A stretch of 64,000 nt of DNA from Rhodospirillaceae bacterium (lineage in GTDB: Bacteria; Pseudomonadota; Alphaproteobacteria; Thalassobaculales; Thalassobaculaceae): contig JAGYJX010000005.1 in assembly GCA_018401495.1 (NCBI GenBank), positions 434,001 to 498,000 of the forward strand. Reading direction: 5' to 3'. Both the position numbers and the translations under genes were made by a program. Numbering within the stretch: position 1 is the stretch's first letter; each line of letters opens with the position of its first letter. The notes beneath the pieces are model-generated. The model ran no database searches. It was not told the origin of the DNA and was given only the letters and a program-made list of their open reading frames with translations. Below are positions 42,189 to 50,827 of this stretch, one piece after another.

Positions 42189-45101
42189 ATGTCCTTCACC
42201 CCAACGGAACCGCTGTTCGCCGGGCAATGGTACCTTCGCAATACCGGACAGTCCGGCGGGACCGCCGGCATGGACATCCGGATCGACGGCGCCTGGCGTG
42301 ACTACACCGGGGCCGGGGTGCGGGTGGCCGTGATCGACGACGGCGTGTTCTACCATCATCCGGACCTGGCGGCCAATTACGACAAGTCGGCCGACTTCAA
42401 CTCGGTTACCGGCGAAGCCGATGCGATCGCGCGCTCGGGCGTCTACTCCCACGGCACCCAGGTGTCCGGATTCATAGCGGCACCGCTGAACGGGGTGGGC
42501 ATCGTCGGGGTCGCCTACGATGCCACGTTCGCGGGCATCCGCGCCGCCACCGACACCGGGGCTCTCGCGGGAATTCTCGAGGGCTCGGGAATTAAAGAAG
42601 CCTGGAACCACGTGGACGGTTTCGACATCACGAGCAACAGTTACGGCGGTAACAGCTTCGGCCCGATCGCGATCGAGGAACTCGAGCGCGCGGTGACAAC
42701 CGGCCGCGACGGCCTCGGCACCGTCAATGTCTTCGCGAGCGGCAATCAGCGCCACCTTACTCTGACCGCCAACGTCAAGCAGGACCAGGTGCCTTATCAG
42801 ATCACGGTCGGGGCGACGGACCATGATGGGAAGATTGCCGCGTTCTCGACCCCCGGGGCCAACGTGTTCGTCTCGGCGCCAGGCGAGAACGTAATCGGCA
42901 ACGACGGCATGGAGACACCTGCTTTCGCTCTGACGAACGGTACTTCTTTCTCGACGCCGATCGTGAGCGGCGTGGCGGCGCTGGTGCTGCAGGCCAATCC
43001 GGGTTTGGGCTATCGGGACGTCCACGAGATCCTGGGCTACTCGGCATATGACGCGGACGATACGCCGCTGACAGCGGGCGATCTTTTCGATTATGCGTTC
43101 GGATCGCCAACGATACCGGATTCGGTTTCCGACTACTTCCGGGCGGCCTTCACCGTTGCGGGGGAACGCGTGTCGACAGTTCCTTGGTCAACTGTGACCA
43201 ACGGCGCTGTGGATTGGAACGGAGGGGGTCTCACGGTCAGCCACGATTTCGGCCTGGGGCAGGTCGACGCCCGGGCTGCGACTCGTCTGGCGGAGACCTG
43301 GAATGCCGAGGCGAAGACCATCGGAAACCTGACAAGCATCGAGTACCAGGGGCAGGGATCGCAGGCCGTTCCAGACAACGATCCCGAGGGCATCAGCCAG
43401 ACGGTGACCGTGACCCAGGACATCCGCGTCGAGGCGGCGGTCGTCCAGCTGACTCTCCCCCACGGCGACATCGCCGATCTGCGCATCGAGCTGGTGTCGC
43501 CGCACGGAACGGTGAGCCACCTCATCTACAATCCCAACTATGCTCTCTACAATGCGCTCTCCAGCAATCCCGTGTCCCAGGCGCAACTGGACCTAGGTAC
43601 CTTCATCAACAGCGGAGACGAAGCCGCCCTGATGAGCGTGCAGATGTACGGCGAGAGCTCGGTCGGCGACTGGACGTTGCGGGTCGCCGACACCTGGTCG
43701 GGCACCACCGGCACTCTCGAGGATTGGAGCCTGACGCTGTTCGGCGGCGAGCAGTCGGCCGACGACCGCTACGTCTACACCGACCAGTACGGCGAGTTGG
43801 CGGCCGGCGATCCGGTGCGCGCGGTGCTGGCCGACGCCGACGGCGGCACCGACACGATCAACGCCGCAGCGGTGTCCGGCGACGTCGCCATCGACCTGAA
43901 CGCCGGGGGCACCGGCAGCATCGCCGGGGCAGCGTTCTCGATCGCCGAGGGGGCCGAGATCGAGAACCTGTACACCGGCGACGGCGACGACACACTGATC
44001 GGATCGGCCTCGGCCAACCACCTGATCGGCGGTCGCGGCGACGACAGGCTGACCGGGGGGTTCGGCGACGACACGATCGACGGCGGACGGGCGCACGACG
44101 TCGCGACATTCTCCGGCGCTCGCGACGACTACGTCCTCACCGTCAATGCTGACGGCTCTGTCTCGCTGGTCGGAACCGACGGCAGCGACAGCGTCGCGAA
44201 CGTCGAGGTGCTCGGGTTCGACGACGGCTACACCGCCGCCACGGCGCCCTCGGCGCTGTCGGCGACCGGTTTCGATGCGGCGCTCTACCTGGCGATGAAC
44301 CCGGACCTGGCAGCGGCCGGCTATTCAACCGACACTGTCGAGGCGCACTACGTCGCGTTCGGCATCGCCGAGGGCCGGGCGGCCAATGCATTCTTCGACA
44401 CCGCCGGCTACTTGGCTCGGAATGCCGACGTGGCGGCAGCTGGCGCCGACCCGTTGCGCCACTACCACGAGTTCGGCTGGCTGGAGGGCCGAGACCCGTC
44501 AGCGTTCTTCGACACCGGCCTGTACCTCGCCCTGAACCCGGACGTGGCAGCGGCCGGAATCGACCCGCTCCTCCATTTCCTCCTTTCCGGTGCCGCCGAG
44601 GGACGGATGGCGCAGGCCTCGGGCGACTGGATCGGCGTTGAAAACAGACTGGTAATTACGGAACTGGAGGGCGGCGTATACAGATTTCTGAACAATTCAA
44701 GTGGGGCGCATTTCTACACATCGAGCTTCGATGAGGCTGTTGGAGTCAACGCGTCGATGCCCCAGATGCAATACGAAGGGCCTGCGTACAGGGTTTTGCA
44801 GGAGGGAGACGGCGCGACGCCGTTCTACCGATTCTACAACACTCAGAATGGCACGCATTTTTACACGACCAGCGCAGAAGAACGGGACATCGTCGACAGC
44901 ACGATAGATTACTTTAACTTTGAGGGCGCAGCCTATTGGATCGGGCAGGTCGACACCGACACCAATCTTGCGCTTCATCGCTTCAACAACGTCAACGCCG
45001 GCACTCATTTCTATACGGCAAGCGAGGAAGAGCGCGACATAGTCATGAATCTGACCGGCTTCCTCTACGAAGGCGTCGTCGGATATGTGGATCCGATCTA
45101 A
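42189..45101 (+). CDS. Secreted S8 subtilase with P-domain and RTX repeats
   Basis: 970 residues from ATG 42189, eight bases after the IS end; AAAGG at 42177-42181 serves as ribosome site. The catalytic triad is Asp50 (VRVAVIDDGVF), His88 (YSHGTQVSGFIA) and Ser253 (NGTSFSTPIVSGVAAL), kexin/furin-like. A proprotein-convertase P-domain follows at about 420-515. RTX calcium repeats are GGRGDDRLTGGFGDDTIDGG, then three DPxxFFDxxxYLxxNPDVAAAG-type units and three HFYT repeats (GTHFYTTSAEERD). No signal peptide is present; RTX repeats imply type I secretion, but no transporter lies here. Confidence 0.88.
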   Translation: MSFTPTEPLFAGQWYLRNTGQSGGTAGMDIRIDGAWRDYTGAGVRVAVIDDGVFYHHPDLAANYDKSADFNSVTGEADAIARSGVYSHGTQVSGFIAAPLNGVGIVGVAYDATFAGIRAATDTGALAGILEGSGIKEAWNHVDGFDITSNSYGGNSFGPIAIEELERAVTTGRDGLGTVNVFASGNQRHLTLTANVKQDQVPYQITVGATDHDGKIAAFSTPGANVFVSAPGENVIGNDGMETPAFALTNGTSFSTPIVSGVAALVLQANPGLGYRDVHEILGYSAYDADDTPLTAGDLFDYAFGSPTIPDSVSDYFRAAFTVAGERVSTVPWSTVTNGAVDWNGGGLTVSHDFGLGQVDARAATRLAETWNAEAKTIGNLTSIEYQGQGSQAVPDNDPEGISQTVTVTQDIRVEAAVVQLTLPHGDIADLRIELVSPHGTVSHLIYNPNYALYNALSSNPVSQAQLDLGTFINSGDEAALMSVQMYGESSVGDWTLRVADTWSGTTGTLEDWSLTLFGGEQSADDRYVYTDQYGELAAGDPVRAVLADADGGTDTINAAAVSGDVAIDLNAGGTGSIAGAAFSIAEGAEIENLYTGDGDDTLIGSASANHLIGGRGDDRLTGGFGDDTIDGGRAHDVATFSGARDDYVLTVNADGSVSLVGTDGSDSVANVEVLGFDDGYTAATAPSALSATGFDAALYLAMNPDLAAAGYSTDTVEAHYVAFGIAEGRAANAFFDTAGYLARNADVAAAGADPLRHYHEFGWLEGRDPSAFFDTGLYLALNPDVAAAGIDPLLHFLLSGAAEGRMAQASGDWIGVENRLVITELEGGVYRFLNNSSGAHFYTSSFDEAVGVNASMPQMQYEGPAYRVLQEGDGATPFYRFYNTQNGTHFYTTSAEERDIVDSTIDYFNFEGAAYWIGQVDTDTNLALHRFNNVNAGTHFYTASEEERDIVMNLTGFLYEGVVGYVDPI

Positions 45102-45283
45102 AACCACGCCGAAACTGACTGCTGGCCCATTGCCGAAGTCAGGCCGCTGATACGGTGGGCAGCCAGGTCGGTCATCTTTTTGCGTCACCGATGCCCGTTG
45201 CTTGTATGCACGCGGTGCGGGCCGGCGGCGCGCTTCTACCGGCGCCAGCCGGCAGCGGCCCGGTCGCACCGGTCGGTCGCCAT

Positions 45284-45317
45284 GAGCTGGCACCGCCTGG
45301 GAGCTGGCACCGCCTGG
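45284..45317. repeat. 17-bp perfect tandem duplication
   Basis: GAGCTGGCACCGCCTGG occurs twice in a row (45284-45300 and 45301-45317) in noncoding sequence between the protease and the histidine-kinase fragment. It has no evident function and may be a slippage or junction scar. The surrounding 45102-45334 holds no convincing gene. Confidence 0.7.
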
Positions 45318-45334
45318 GTGTTCCGCGATTGACG

Positions 45335-45505
45335 ATATTTTTCGTTGCCGACTGATCCAAATACCTCCGCCTCCATTACGTTGCCAAAACCAATAATCGC
45401 CGTTAGCGGCGTCCTTAGTTCATGTGACATATTTGCAAGAAACGCATTCTTTGCTTGCGAGAGCTGCCTCTCCGCTATATTTGCCTCCTGAAGGCGCGCC
45501 TGCAA
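45335..45505 (-). pseudogene. Histidine-kinase fragment (H-box only)
   Basis: 57 codons: QARLQEANIAERQLSQAKNA, FLANMSHELRTPLTAIIGFG and NVMEAEVFGSVGNEKY. This is the dimerisation/phosphoacceptor helix (His in SHELRTP) of a sensor kinase. The input domain and the ATPase are missing, and the frame turns into unrelated sequence after 45335. A relic brought in or left by rearrangement. Confidence 0.75.
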
Positions 45506-46419
45506 TATGTGCTCTTATAGTTCCGCGCTAGACACTCGCGGCTGAGGCGTTGTGCAGTTTCAAGCCCAGAAGCAGTTAGTTTCTTTGCCGTAATGTCGCG
45601 GTTTTTTGAGGAACTCTCGTTCCCCTGGGCAGCCGACAGATTGAACCACTTGTGGGCTGCGACATGGTCCTGCGGCACGCCTTCGCCGTTGGCGTACGCA
45701 ACGCCGAGGTTGTGCTGGGCTTCGGCATCCCCCTGCTCGGCGGCGAGCCTGTACCAGCGGACCGCCTCGGCATAGTCCTGCGGCACGCCTTCGCCGTTGT
45801 CGTACATGACGCCGAGGTTGTACTGAGCATCGGCATTCCCCTGCTCCGCGGCCAGCCGGTACCACCTGACCGCCTCGGCATGGTCCTGCGGCACGCCTTC
45901 GCCGTTGTCGTACATGACGCCGAGGTTGTTCTGGGCATCGGCATCCCCCTGCTTGGCGGCGAGCCTGTACCAGCGGACCGCCTCGGCATAGTCCTGCGGC
46001 ACGCCTTCGCCGTTGTCGTACGCGACGCCGAGGTTGTACTGGGCTTCGGCATCCCCCTGCTTGGCGGCGAGCCTGTACCAGCGGACCGCCTCGGCATAGT
46101 CCTGCGGCACGCCTTCGCCGTTGTCGTACATGACGCCGAGGTTGTTCTGGGCATCGGCATTCCCCTGCTCGGCGGCCAGCCGGTACCACCTGACCGCCTC
46201 GGCATGGTCCTGCGGCACGCCTTCGCCGTTGTCGTACATGACGCCGAGGTTGTTCTGGGCATCGGCATCCCCCTGCTTGGCGGCGAGCCTGTACCAGCGG
46301 ACCGCCTCGGCATAGTCCTGCGGCACGCCTTCGCCGTTGTCGTACGCGACGCCGAGGTTGTACTGGGCTTCGGCATTGATGATGCCACCGTTCGATGCGC
46401 GTGTTTCAACCCTCATCAA
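45475..46419 (-). pseudogene. Sel1-repeat protein, 5' end missing
   Basis: The frame is open for 314 codons. From about Ile14 it consists of 36-residue Sel1/TPR-like units (AEAVRWYRLAAKQGDADAQN, NLGVMYDNGEGVPQD), six full and two partial, ending HKWFNLSAAQGNE and AQRLSRECLARNYKS. The first 14 codons are antisense to the HEPN-like fragment, so the original start and any signal peptide are lost at the junction near 46375. Sel1 proteins mediate protein contacts, often in the periplasm. The 3' end overlaps the kinase scrap. Confidence 0.75.
45655..46372 (-). repeat. 108-bp tandem repeats within the Sel1 gene
   Basis: Units of 108 bases recur almost unchanged. Units 1-3 (ending Asp-His, Asp-Tyr, Asp-Tyr) are nearly repeated by units 4-6, so a 324-base block seems to have been duplicated. 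The high identity points to recent expansion and makes copy-number errors in assembly possible. Confidence 0.8.
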
Positions 46420-46927
46420 AAAGGACTGTGATCTCGAATTGGCGACCCTGCTGACGGTCCCCCGGTTTGATCTGGCAGGAGCAGCGCCAAGAACGGTTGA
46501 CGAGGCGCGTGGTGCCAGCCACGCCTATTTATCAGGGAGCGCCAGCTGGTGGCGGTGGAAGGTAGAAGAAGATGTCCGATCCTCGCGTGAATTTCGCGAT
46601 CTCGGTGTGTCAGACTTCCGCTCAAAAACGGCACGTGAACTCCGCGATAAGCGCCTTGCATCCCGTGGTATCTGTTTTCTTCACCAAGCATCTCGCTACC
46701 GTGGCAAGGCCAACTACAGGGAGGCGCTTTTCCTAGGTTATGGACCGTCAATAGAAGCGACACTCGCGGAATATATCGAAGATCTATCGACGGTCCTCGA
46801 CGCATTCGTAGCGGCTGCTGGCGTCTTCTGCTCGCGCCGCTTAGGCAGTGCCGTGTGGAACGAATTTTTCGCGGATATTGAAAAGAAACGCGCGTTTACG
46901 ACCTCGCCATCCGCGCTCTGGGGTTAA
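46376..46927 (+). pseudogene. HEPN-like protein, C-terminal part
   Basis: From about 46376 the frame reads LMMPPFDARVSTLIKKDCDL, DEARGASHAYLSGSASWWRW, RLASRGICFLHQASRYRGKA, NYREALFLGYG and AFVAAAGVFCSRRLGSAVWN, about 183 codons to TAA 46927. It has no proper start or ribosome site. Content, strand and abrupt beginning fit the missing remainder of the gene interrupted at 40499: joining DRQIAVR to LMMPPFDARVS gives a coherent protein of about 325 residues. The link is inference from sequence sense, not alignment. Confidence 0.6.
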
Positions 46928-47056
46928 TCCTCTGCAGAAGATGTTGTGAGCAAGAATAATCGGCTCCATGAGATCTAGACCTACGCATGTTTTCTAATGA
47001 CTCCGCTCTATTACGATAACCATCTGATTATCCTTGATTATTGATAGTTCGCGATT

Positions 47057-47089
47057 ACCGTTCGCCAATCAACTTTTGTTGCGAACGGT
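47057..47089. promoter_or_regulatory. Inverted repeat before the recombinase cassette
   Basis: ACCGTTCGC (47057-47065) and GCGAACGGT (47081-47089) form a 9-base inverted repeat with a 15-base loop, directly before ATG 47093. It may be an operator or part of the recombination site. The sequence around 47000-47055 is AT-rich and could be the left edge of the cassette. Confidence 0.4.
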
Positions 47090-47092
47090 CTC

Positions 47093-47317
47093 ATGCAAGA
47101 CGCCCGATCCGGTCCGAACCCTCTCTTCCCCGCCCGTCTGTCGGCGGACGAACGCCTCGATGAACTCGCCAGCATCCTCGCTGCGGGGCTGAGGCGTATT
47201 CTGCCAGAGCAGTCCAGCTCTTTATCTGCAGTCGGCGAAGACAGTTCATTCGACATTCTCGCCCTCAAACGCCGTGTTGGTCGTCGCAAACCGAGCAACC
47301 GGAGTGGAGGGCGCTGA
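47093..47317 (+). CDS. Small protein of the DUF2924-recombinase cassette
   Basis: 74 residues, with PLFPARLSADERLDELASIL, AAGLRRILPEQ and a basic end KRRVGRRKPSNRSGGR. No named domain. Its stop overlaps the DUF2924 start (TGATG). Proteins like this regularly head such cassettes in alphaproteobacteria and probably bind DNA. Confidence 0.6.
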   Translation: MQDARSGPNPLFPARLSADERLDELASILAAGLRRILPEQSSSLSAVGEDSSFDILALKRRVGRRKPSNRSGGR

Positions 47318-47823
47318 TGCCCAGGACGATGAAAAGGCTTGTTACCGAGCCAGAGCGACAACCCGCCGCGGCGCCAGACGCGAGCGTGGTCGCGGAACTG
47401 GCGGCGCTGAAGCGGATGTCCGTGGCCGAACTGAAAGCCAAGTGGGCGGACCTCTTCGGCGCGCCGGCTCCGAACAACAGCCGCAGTTTCCTTGAGCTGA
47501 GGCTCGGCTACCGGATTCAGGAACTGACCATCGGCGGTCTGTCCCGCGAGACGCGCCGGACGCTGGAACTGCTGGCCGACGAAATCGAGGGTAAAATCGG
47601 GCGTAAGGCGATCATCGCGGATTCCCGTAACCCGGTCGTCGGCACGCGGCTGGTTCGCGAATGGGACGGGGTGGAGCACACCGTCACCGTGATGAAGGAC
47701 GGCTTCGACTTGCAGGGGCGGAAGTTCAAGTCGCTGTCGGCGGCGGCGCGGGCGATCACCGGCACGCAATGGAACGGCTACCGCTTCTTCGGCCTGCGCG
47801 AAGCCCAGAGGGACGACCGATGA
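47317..47823 (+). CDS. DUF2924 protein
   Basis: 168 residues, with ELAALKRMSVAELKAKWADL, RSFLELRLGYRIQELTIGGL and GTRLVREWDGVEHTVTVMKD, GFDLQGRKFKSLSAAARAIT, GTQWNGYRFFGL. This is the full DUF2924 pattern, with a C-terminal DNA-binding-like domain. Always found next to large serine recombinases, it is likely an accessory or directionality factor. ATGA overlap with the recombinase gene. Confidence 0.85.
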   Translation: MPRTMKRLVTEPERQPAAAPDASVVAELAALKRMSVAELKAKWADLFGAPAPNNSRSFLELRLGYRIQELTIGGLSRETRRTLELLADEIEGKIGRKAIIADSRNPVVGTRLVREWDGVEHTVTVMKDGFDLQGRKFKSLSAAARAITGTQWNGYRFFGLREAQRDDR

Positions 47824-49158
47824 GCCGCTCTCAGCAGTCCGTCGCGACCCTGCCGCGCCGCCAGCGCTGCGCCATCTATACCCGCAAGTCGAGCGAGGAA
47901 GGGCTCGACATGGAGTTCAACAGCCTCGACGCCCAGCGCGAGGCCTGCGAGGCCTATGTGACGAGCCAGAAGGCCGAGGGCTGGTCCGCCATCCGCGAGC
48001 CCTACGACGACGGTGGCTTCTCCGGCGGTACGCTGGAGCGACCCGGCCTGAAGCGCCTCATCCAGGACGTCGAAGCAGGCCTGATCGACGTGATCGTCGT
48101 CTACAAGATCGACCGGCTATCGCGCTCGCTGATGGATTTTGCCAGGCTGGTCGAGATCTTCGACCGCAATCAGGTGACGTTTGTGTCGGTCACGCAGTCG
48201 TTCAACACCACGACGTCGATGGGCCGTCTGACCCTGAACATCCTCCTCAGCTTCGCGCAGTTCGAGCGGGAGGTGATCGGCGAGCGCATCCGCGACAAGG
48301 TCGCGGCCTCCCGCAAGCGCGGCATGTGGATGGGCGGCTACGTTCCGCTCGGCTACGACGTGCGCGACCGCAAGCTGGTGATCAATGAGAGGGAGGCAGC
48401 GACGGTCAGGATGATCTTCGAGCGGTTCGTGCGGCTGGGCTCCGCGACGACGCTGGCGAAAGCGCTGGCGGCCGAAGGCGTGCTGAACAAGCGAGGCAAG
48501 CTGATCGACAAGGGCTTCCTCTACAAGCTCATCAACAACCGCGTCTATCTGGGCGATGCCGTCCACAAGGGCACGGCCTATCCCGGCGAGCACGAGGCCA
48601 TCATCGATCGCGATCTGTGGGACAAGGTGCACAGCATCCTGCAGGAGAGCCCACGCCTGCGGGCTAAGAACACGCGCCGCCAGACCTCGGCGCTGCTGAA
48701 GGGGATCATCTTCACCGAGACCGGCGCCGCGATGACGCCGACGGCGACGAAGAAGGGCAGCGCGCCTTTATCGCTACTACGCCTCGATGGACCTGATCCG
48801 CAACCGCCCGACCGGCGATGCCTCCGGTCCGCTGCGCTTGCCGGCGGGCATGGTCGAGGACGCCGTTGTCGGTGAAATCCGCCGCATGATCCGCGCGCCC
48901 GAGATCGCGGCCCGAACGATCAATGCCCTTCGCGAGGACAGCTCGACCATCGATGAGAAGGCGGTCGTCAAAGCGCTCGGCGAGTTCGATCAGCTCTGGG
49001 CGGCGCTCTATCCGGCGGAGCAGACCCGCATTGTCCAGCTTCTGGTCGAGCGGGTGACGGTCGGCGAAGACGGCATCGCCGTCGATCTGCGCCAGGAGGG
49101 GCTGGGGTCGGTCCTGCGGGACATGATGTCGCCTCGTCAGACGGAGGCCTGCGCATGA
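47820..49158 (+). CDS. Large serine recombinase, one frameshift
   Basis: About 445 residues after correction. The catalytic domain shows CAIYTRKSSEEGLDMEFNSL (nucleophile Ser24), VYKIDRLSRSLMDFARLVEI and SFAQFEREVIGERIRDKVAA. The recombinase domain is GYDVRDRKLVINEREAATVR and KGFLYKLINNRVYLGDAVHK. One extra base near 48770 breaks the frame; the other frame continues LYRYYASMDLIRNRPTGDAS and ALYPAEQTRIVQLLVERVTV. In many homologues the gene is intact, so a sequence error is possible. Confidence 0.8.
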
Positions 49159-49538
49159 ACGCCACGCCGGGCACCATCCGCGTTGTCATTCCGCTGACGA
49201 TCCGCAAGCGCAACGGGCGGCCGAAGATCCTGCCGCCCGACGATGTGGATGCGCGAAACGGCCGGACGCAGGATCCCCATGTGCTGCGCGCCATCGCCCG
49301 CGCCTGGAGTTGGCGTCGGCAGCTGGAAACCGGTGCCGCCTCTACCATCCAGGATATCGCCGCAGCCGAGAAGGTCTCCGACCGGTTCGTGGGACGGATG
49401 ATCCGGTTGGCGTATCTTTCCCCGAACGTCCTTGAGACACTTGTCATCAACCGTAAGCCGCCGGCGCTTTCGCTCAACGATCTGATGGCCGTGGCCGAGT
49501 TGCCGTGGTTCGAGCAGGCGAAGCGCGTGTTCGAATAA
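49155..49538 (+). CDS. HTH accessory protein of the recombinase cassette
   Basis: 127 residues, ATGA overlap with the recombinase. MNATPGTIRVVIPLTIRKRN, TIQDIAAAEKVSDRFVGRMI, RLAYLSPNVLE: the middle is a helix-turn-helix of ParB/KorB-like type. Such a gene usually follows recombinases of this group. Role presumably in control of recombination. Confidence 0.65.
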   Translation: MNATPGTIRVVIPLTIRKRNGRPKILPPDDVDARNGRTQDPHVLRAIARAWSWRRQLETGAASTIQDIAAAEKVSDRFVGRMIRLAYLSPNVLETLVINRKPPALSLNDLMAVAELPWFEQAKRVFE

Positions 49539-49632
49539 TCCGGGAGCCATCCCCGTTGACGCCGAGTGGCGATTTGCCGCCCAATCAGTAAATAAGGGAG
49601 CAAAAAGGGTTCGTGCCTGGAAGGATTGCCGC

Positions 49633-50286
49633 GTGCCACAAGCGAGAAAACCGCCCGTCGTAGCGGACGAGAAGAAGATCCGGGCTCTGCTCGTAACCTA
49701 CGCTTGCCCAGTTCCATTTCACGAAATCCGGACTCGATTTCTGGGCAACATCGCTACACCGGCGATGTCGGCTTCACCCATCTCTGTCGTGAAGAACCTG
49801 TGGGGCGGGGAGCTGCCCGAATTTGAGAGCCTCGACGCCGTCAACGAGTTGATCGGCGTTCTCGTCAACGGCCTCTGGAACTCCCTCACGCGCCATCAGA
49901 AGCGCAGCGATCCCTTCCGGCTGGTGCGGCCAACGGTTACGCCCACGCGCGACGGGCTCGCGCAGCTGGCGCTGATACGGCGGCAGGAGATTGACGGCTT
50001 CTTTGAGGGGCTGTTTGCGGGTGAGGAAGAGGCCAACCTACCGGCGAAGGCATCGGCGGCGCTCGACACGCTCGGCGAAGTGCGCGCCATGATCGCGGGG
50101 GTCCATGAGGTCGCCAGCGATGCCAGCAAGCCTGCAGATCTATCTGACATCGCCACGACGATGAAGCATCTGCGGGAGCTGACCCGGATCACGGAGATCG
50201 AGATCAACCGGGTCGTTCTCGACTGCACGCGGGCGCGGCGCCAGATGCTTGGGTCGATCGGCACTACCAGACCCACACATCATTGA
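49633..50286 (+). CDS. Hypothetical protein
   Basis: 217 residues from GTG 49633. MPQARKPPVVADEKKIRALL, SLDAVNELIGVLVNGLWNSL, TRHQKRSDPFRLVRP and a helical C terminus TTMKHLRELTRITEIEINRV. UPF0149-like features (acidic helices) are faint. It is probably cargo of the recombinase cassette. No function proposed. Confidence 0.55.
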   Translation: MPQARKPPVVADEKKIRALLVTYACPVPFHEIRTRFLGNIATPAMSASPISVVKNLWGGELPEFESLDAVNELIGVLVNGLWNSLTRHQKRSDPFRLVRPTVTPTRDGLAQLALIRRQEIDGFFEGLFAGEEEANLPAKASAALDTLGEVRAMIAGVHEVASDASKPADLSDIATTMKHLRELTRITEIEINRVVLDCTRARRQMLGSIGTTRPTHH

Positions 50287-50603
50287 GCGACGTGTGCATA
50301 CGTTGGTCCGCGCATCGCCGCGCCACACAACGCCCACTTCGAGTGTCTCTGATGGAATGCCAGGCGCGAGAACTGCGGTAAAAAGTTCGCTCGACATGAA
50401 TCAGCAACCGACTGGAAATGTTGTGTTTTCATTGACCGAACCTAATCTGGCGAGGTTCGGTCGGATAGAGACGAAAGCCGTTCAGAGACCGAAAATCGGC
50501 GCTGCGCCAGTCTCTGAGGTTCGGTTGGCTTCAGCAAACCCCTTTGAAACTTGGGAGAAATTCGGCGCTCATGGAGCGTCGCTCAAGGTTCGCGACTGGA
50601 AAC
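50287..50603. other. Intergenic, no gene seen
   Basis: 317 bases between the recombinase-cassette cargo and tRNA-Ser. Open frames here read through the tRNA and lack gene character. GAGGTTCGGT appears twice (about 50451 and 50517). Since integration into tRNA genes usually occurs at the 3' end, an island boundary could lie here, but no att repeat was found. Confidence 0.5.
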
Positions 50604-50695
50604 TGGCGGAGGGGATGGGATTCGAACCCACGATAGGGAGTTACCCCTATAACGGTTTAGCAAACCGCCGCCTTCAGCCTCTCGGCCACCCCTCC
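50604..50695 (-). tRNA. tRNA-Ser (GCU)
   Basis: Reading leftwards, GGAGGGGTGGCCGAG opens the acceptor and D arms, the anticodon loop is TTGCTAA (GCU) in CGGTTTGCTAAACCG, a long variable arm (TTATAGGGGTAACTCCCTAT) follows as in class II tRNAs, then GGTTCGAATCC and CCCCTCC. CCA is encoded at 50604-50606. It marks the start of the chromosomal part; mobile DNA lies on its 3' side. Confidence 0.95.
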
Positions 50696-50827
50696 GCCGG
50701 GAGAGGACATCCGGCCCCGAGGGGCCGCACGGCGCATGCGAGCCCCTTCTACGGGCCGGAGGTTCCCGCCGTCAAGCCGGATGCCGGGCCGGGTGCGCTG
50801 CCGGCGGCCGCCGCCTGCCACGTGCCC

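Noticed and set aside
45652..46431. A 259-codon open frame antisense to the Sel1 repeats
   Set aside because: It is open only because the 108-bp repeat has no stop in that frame; the Sel1 protein on the other strand has clear family character.
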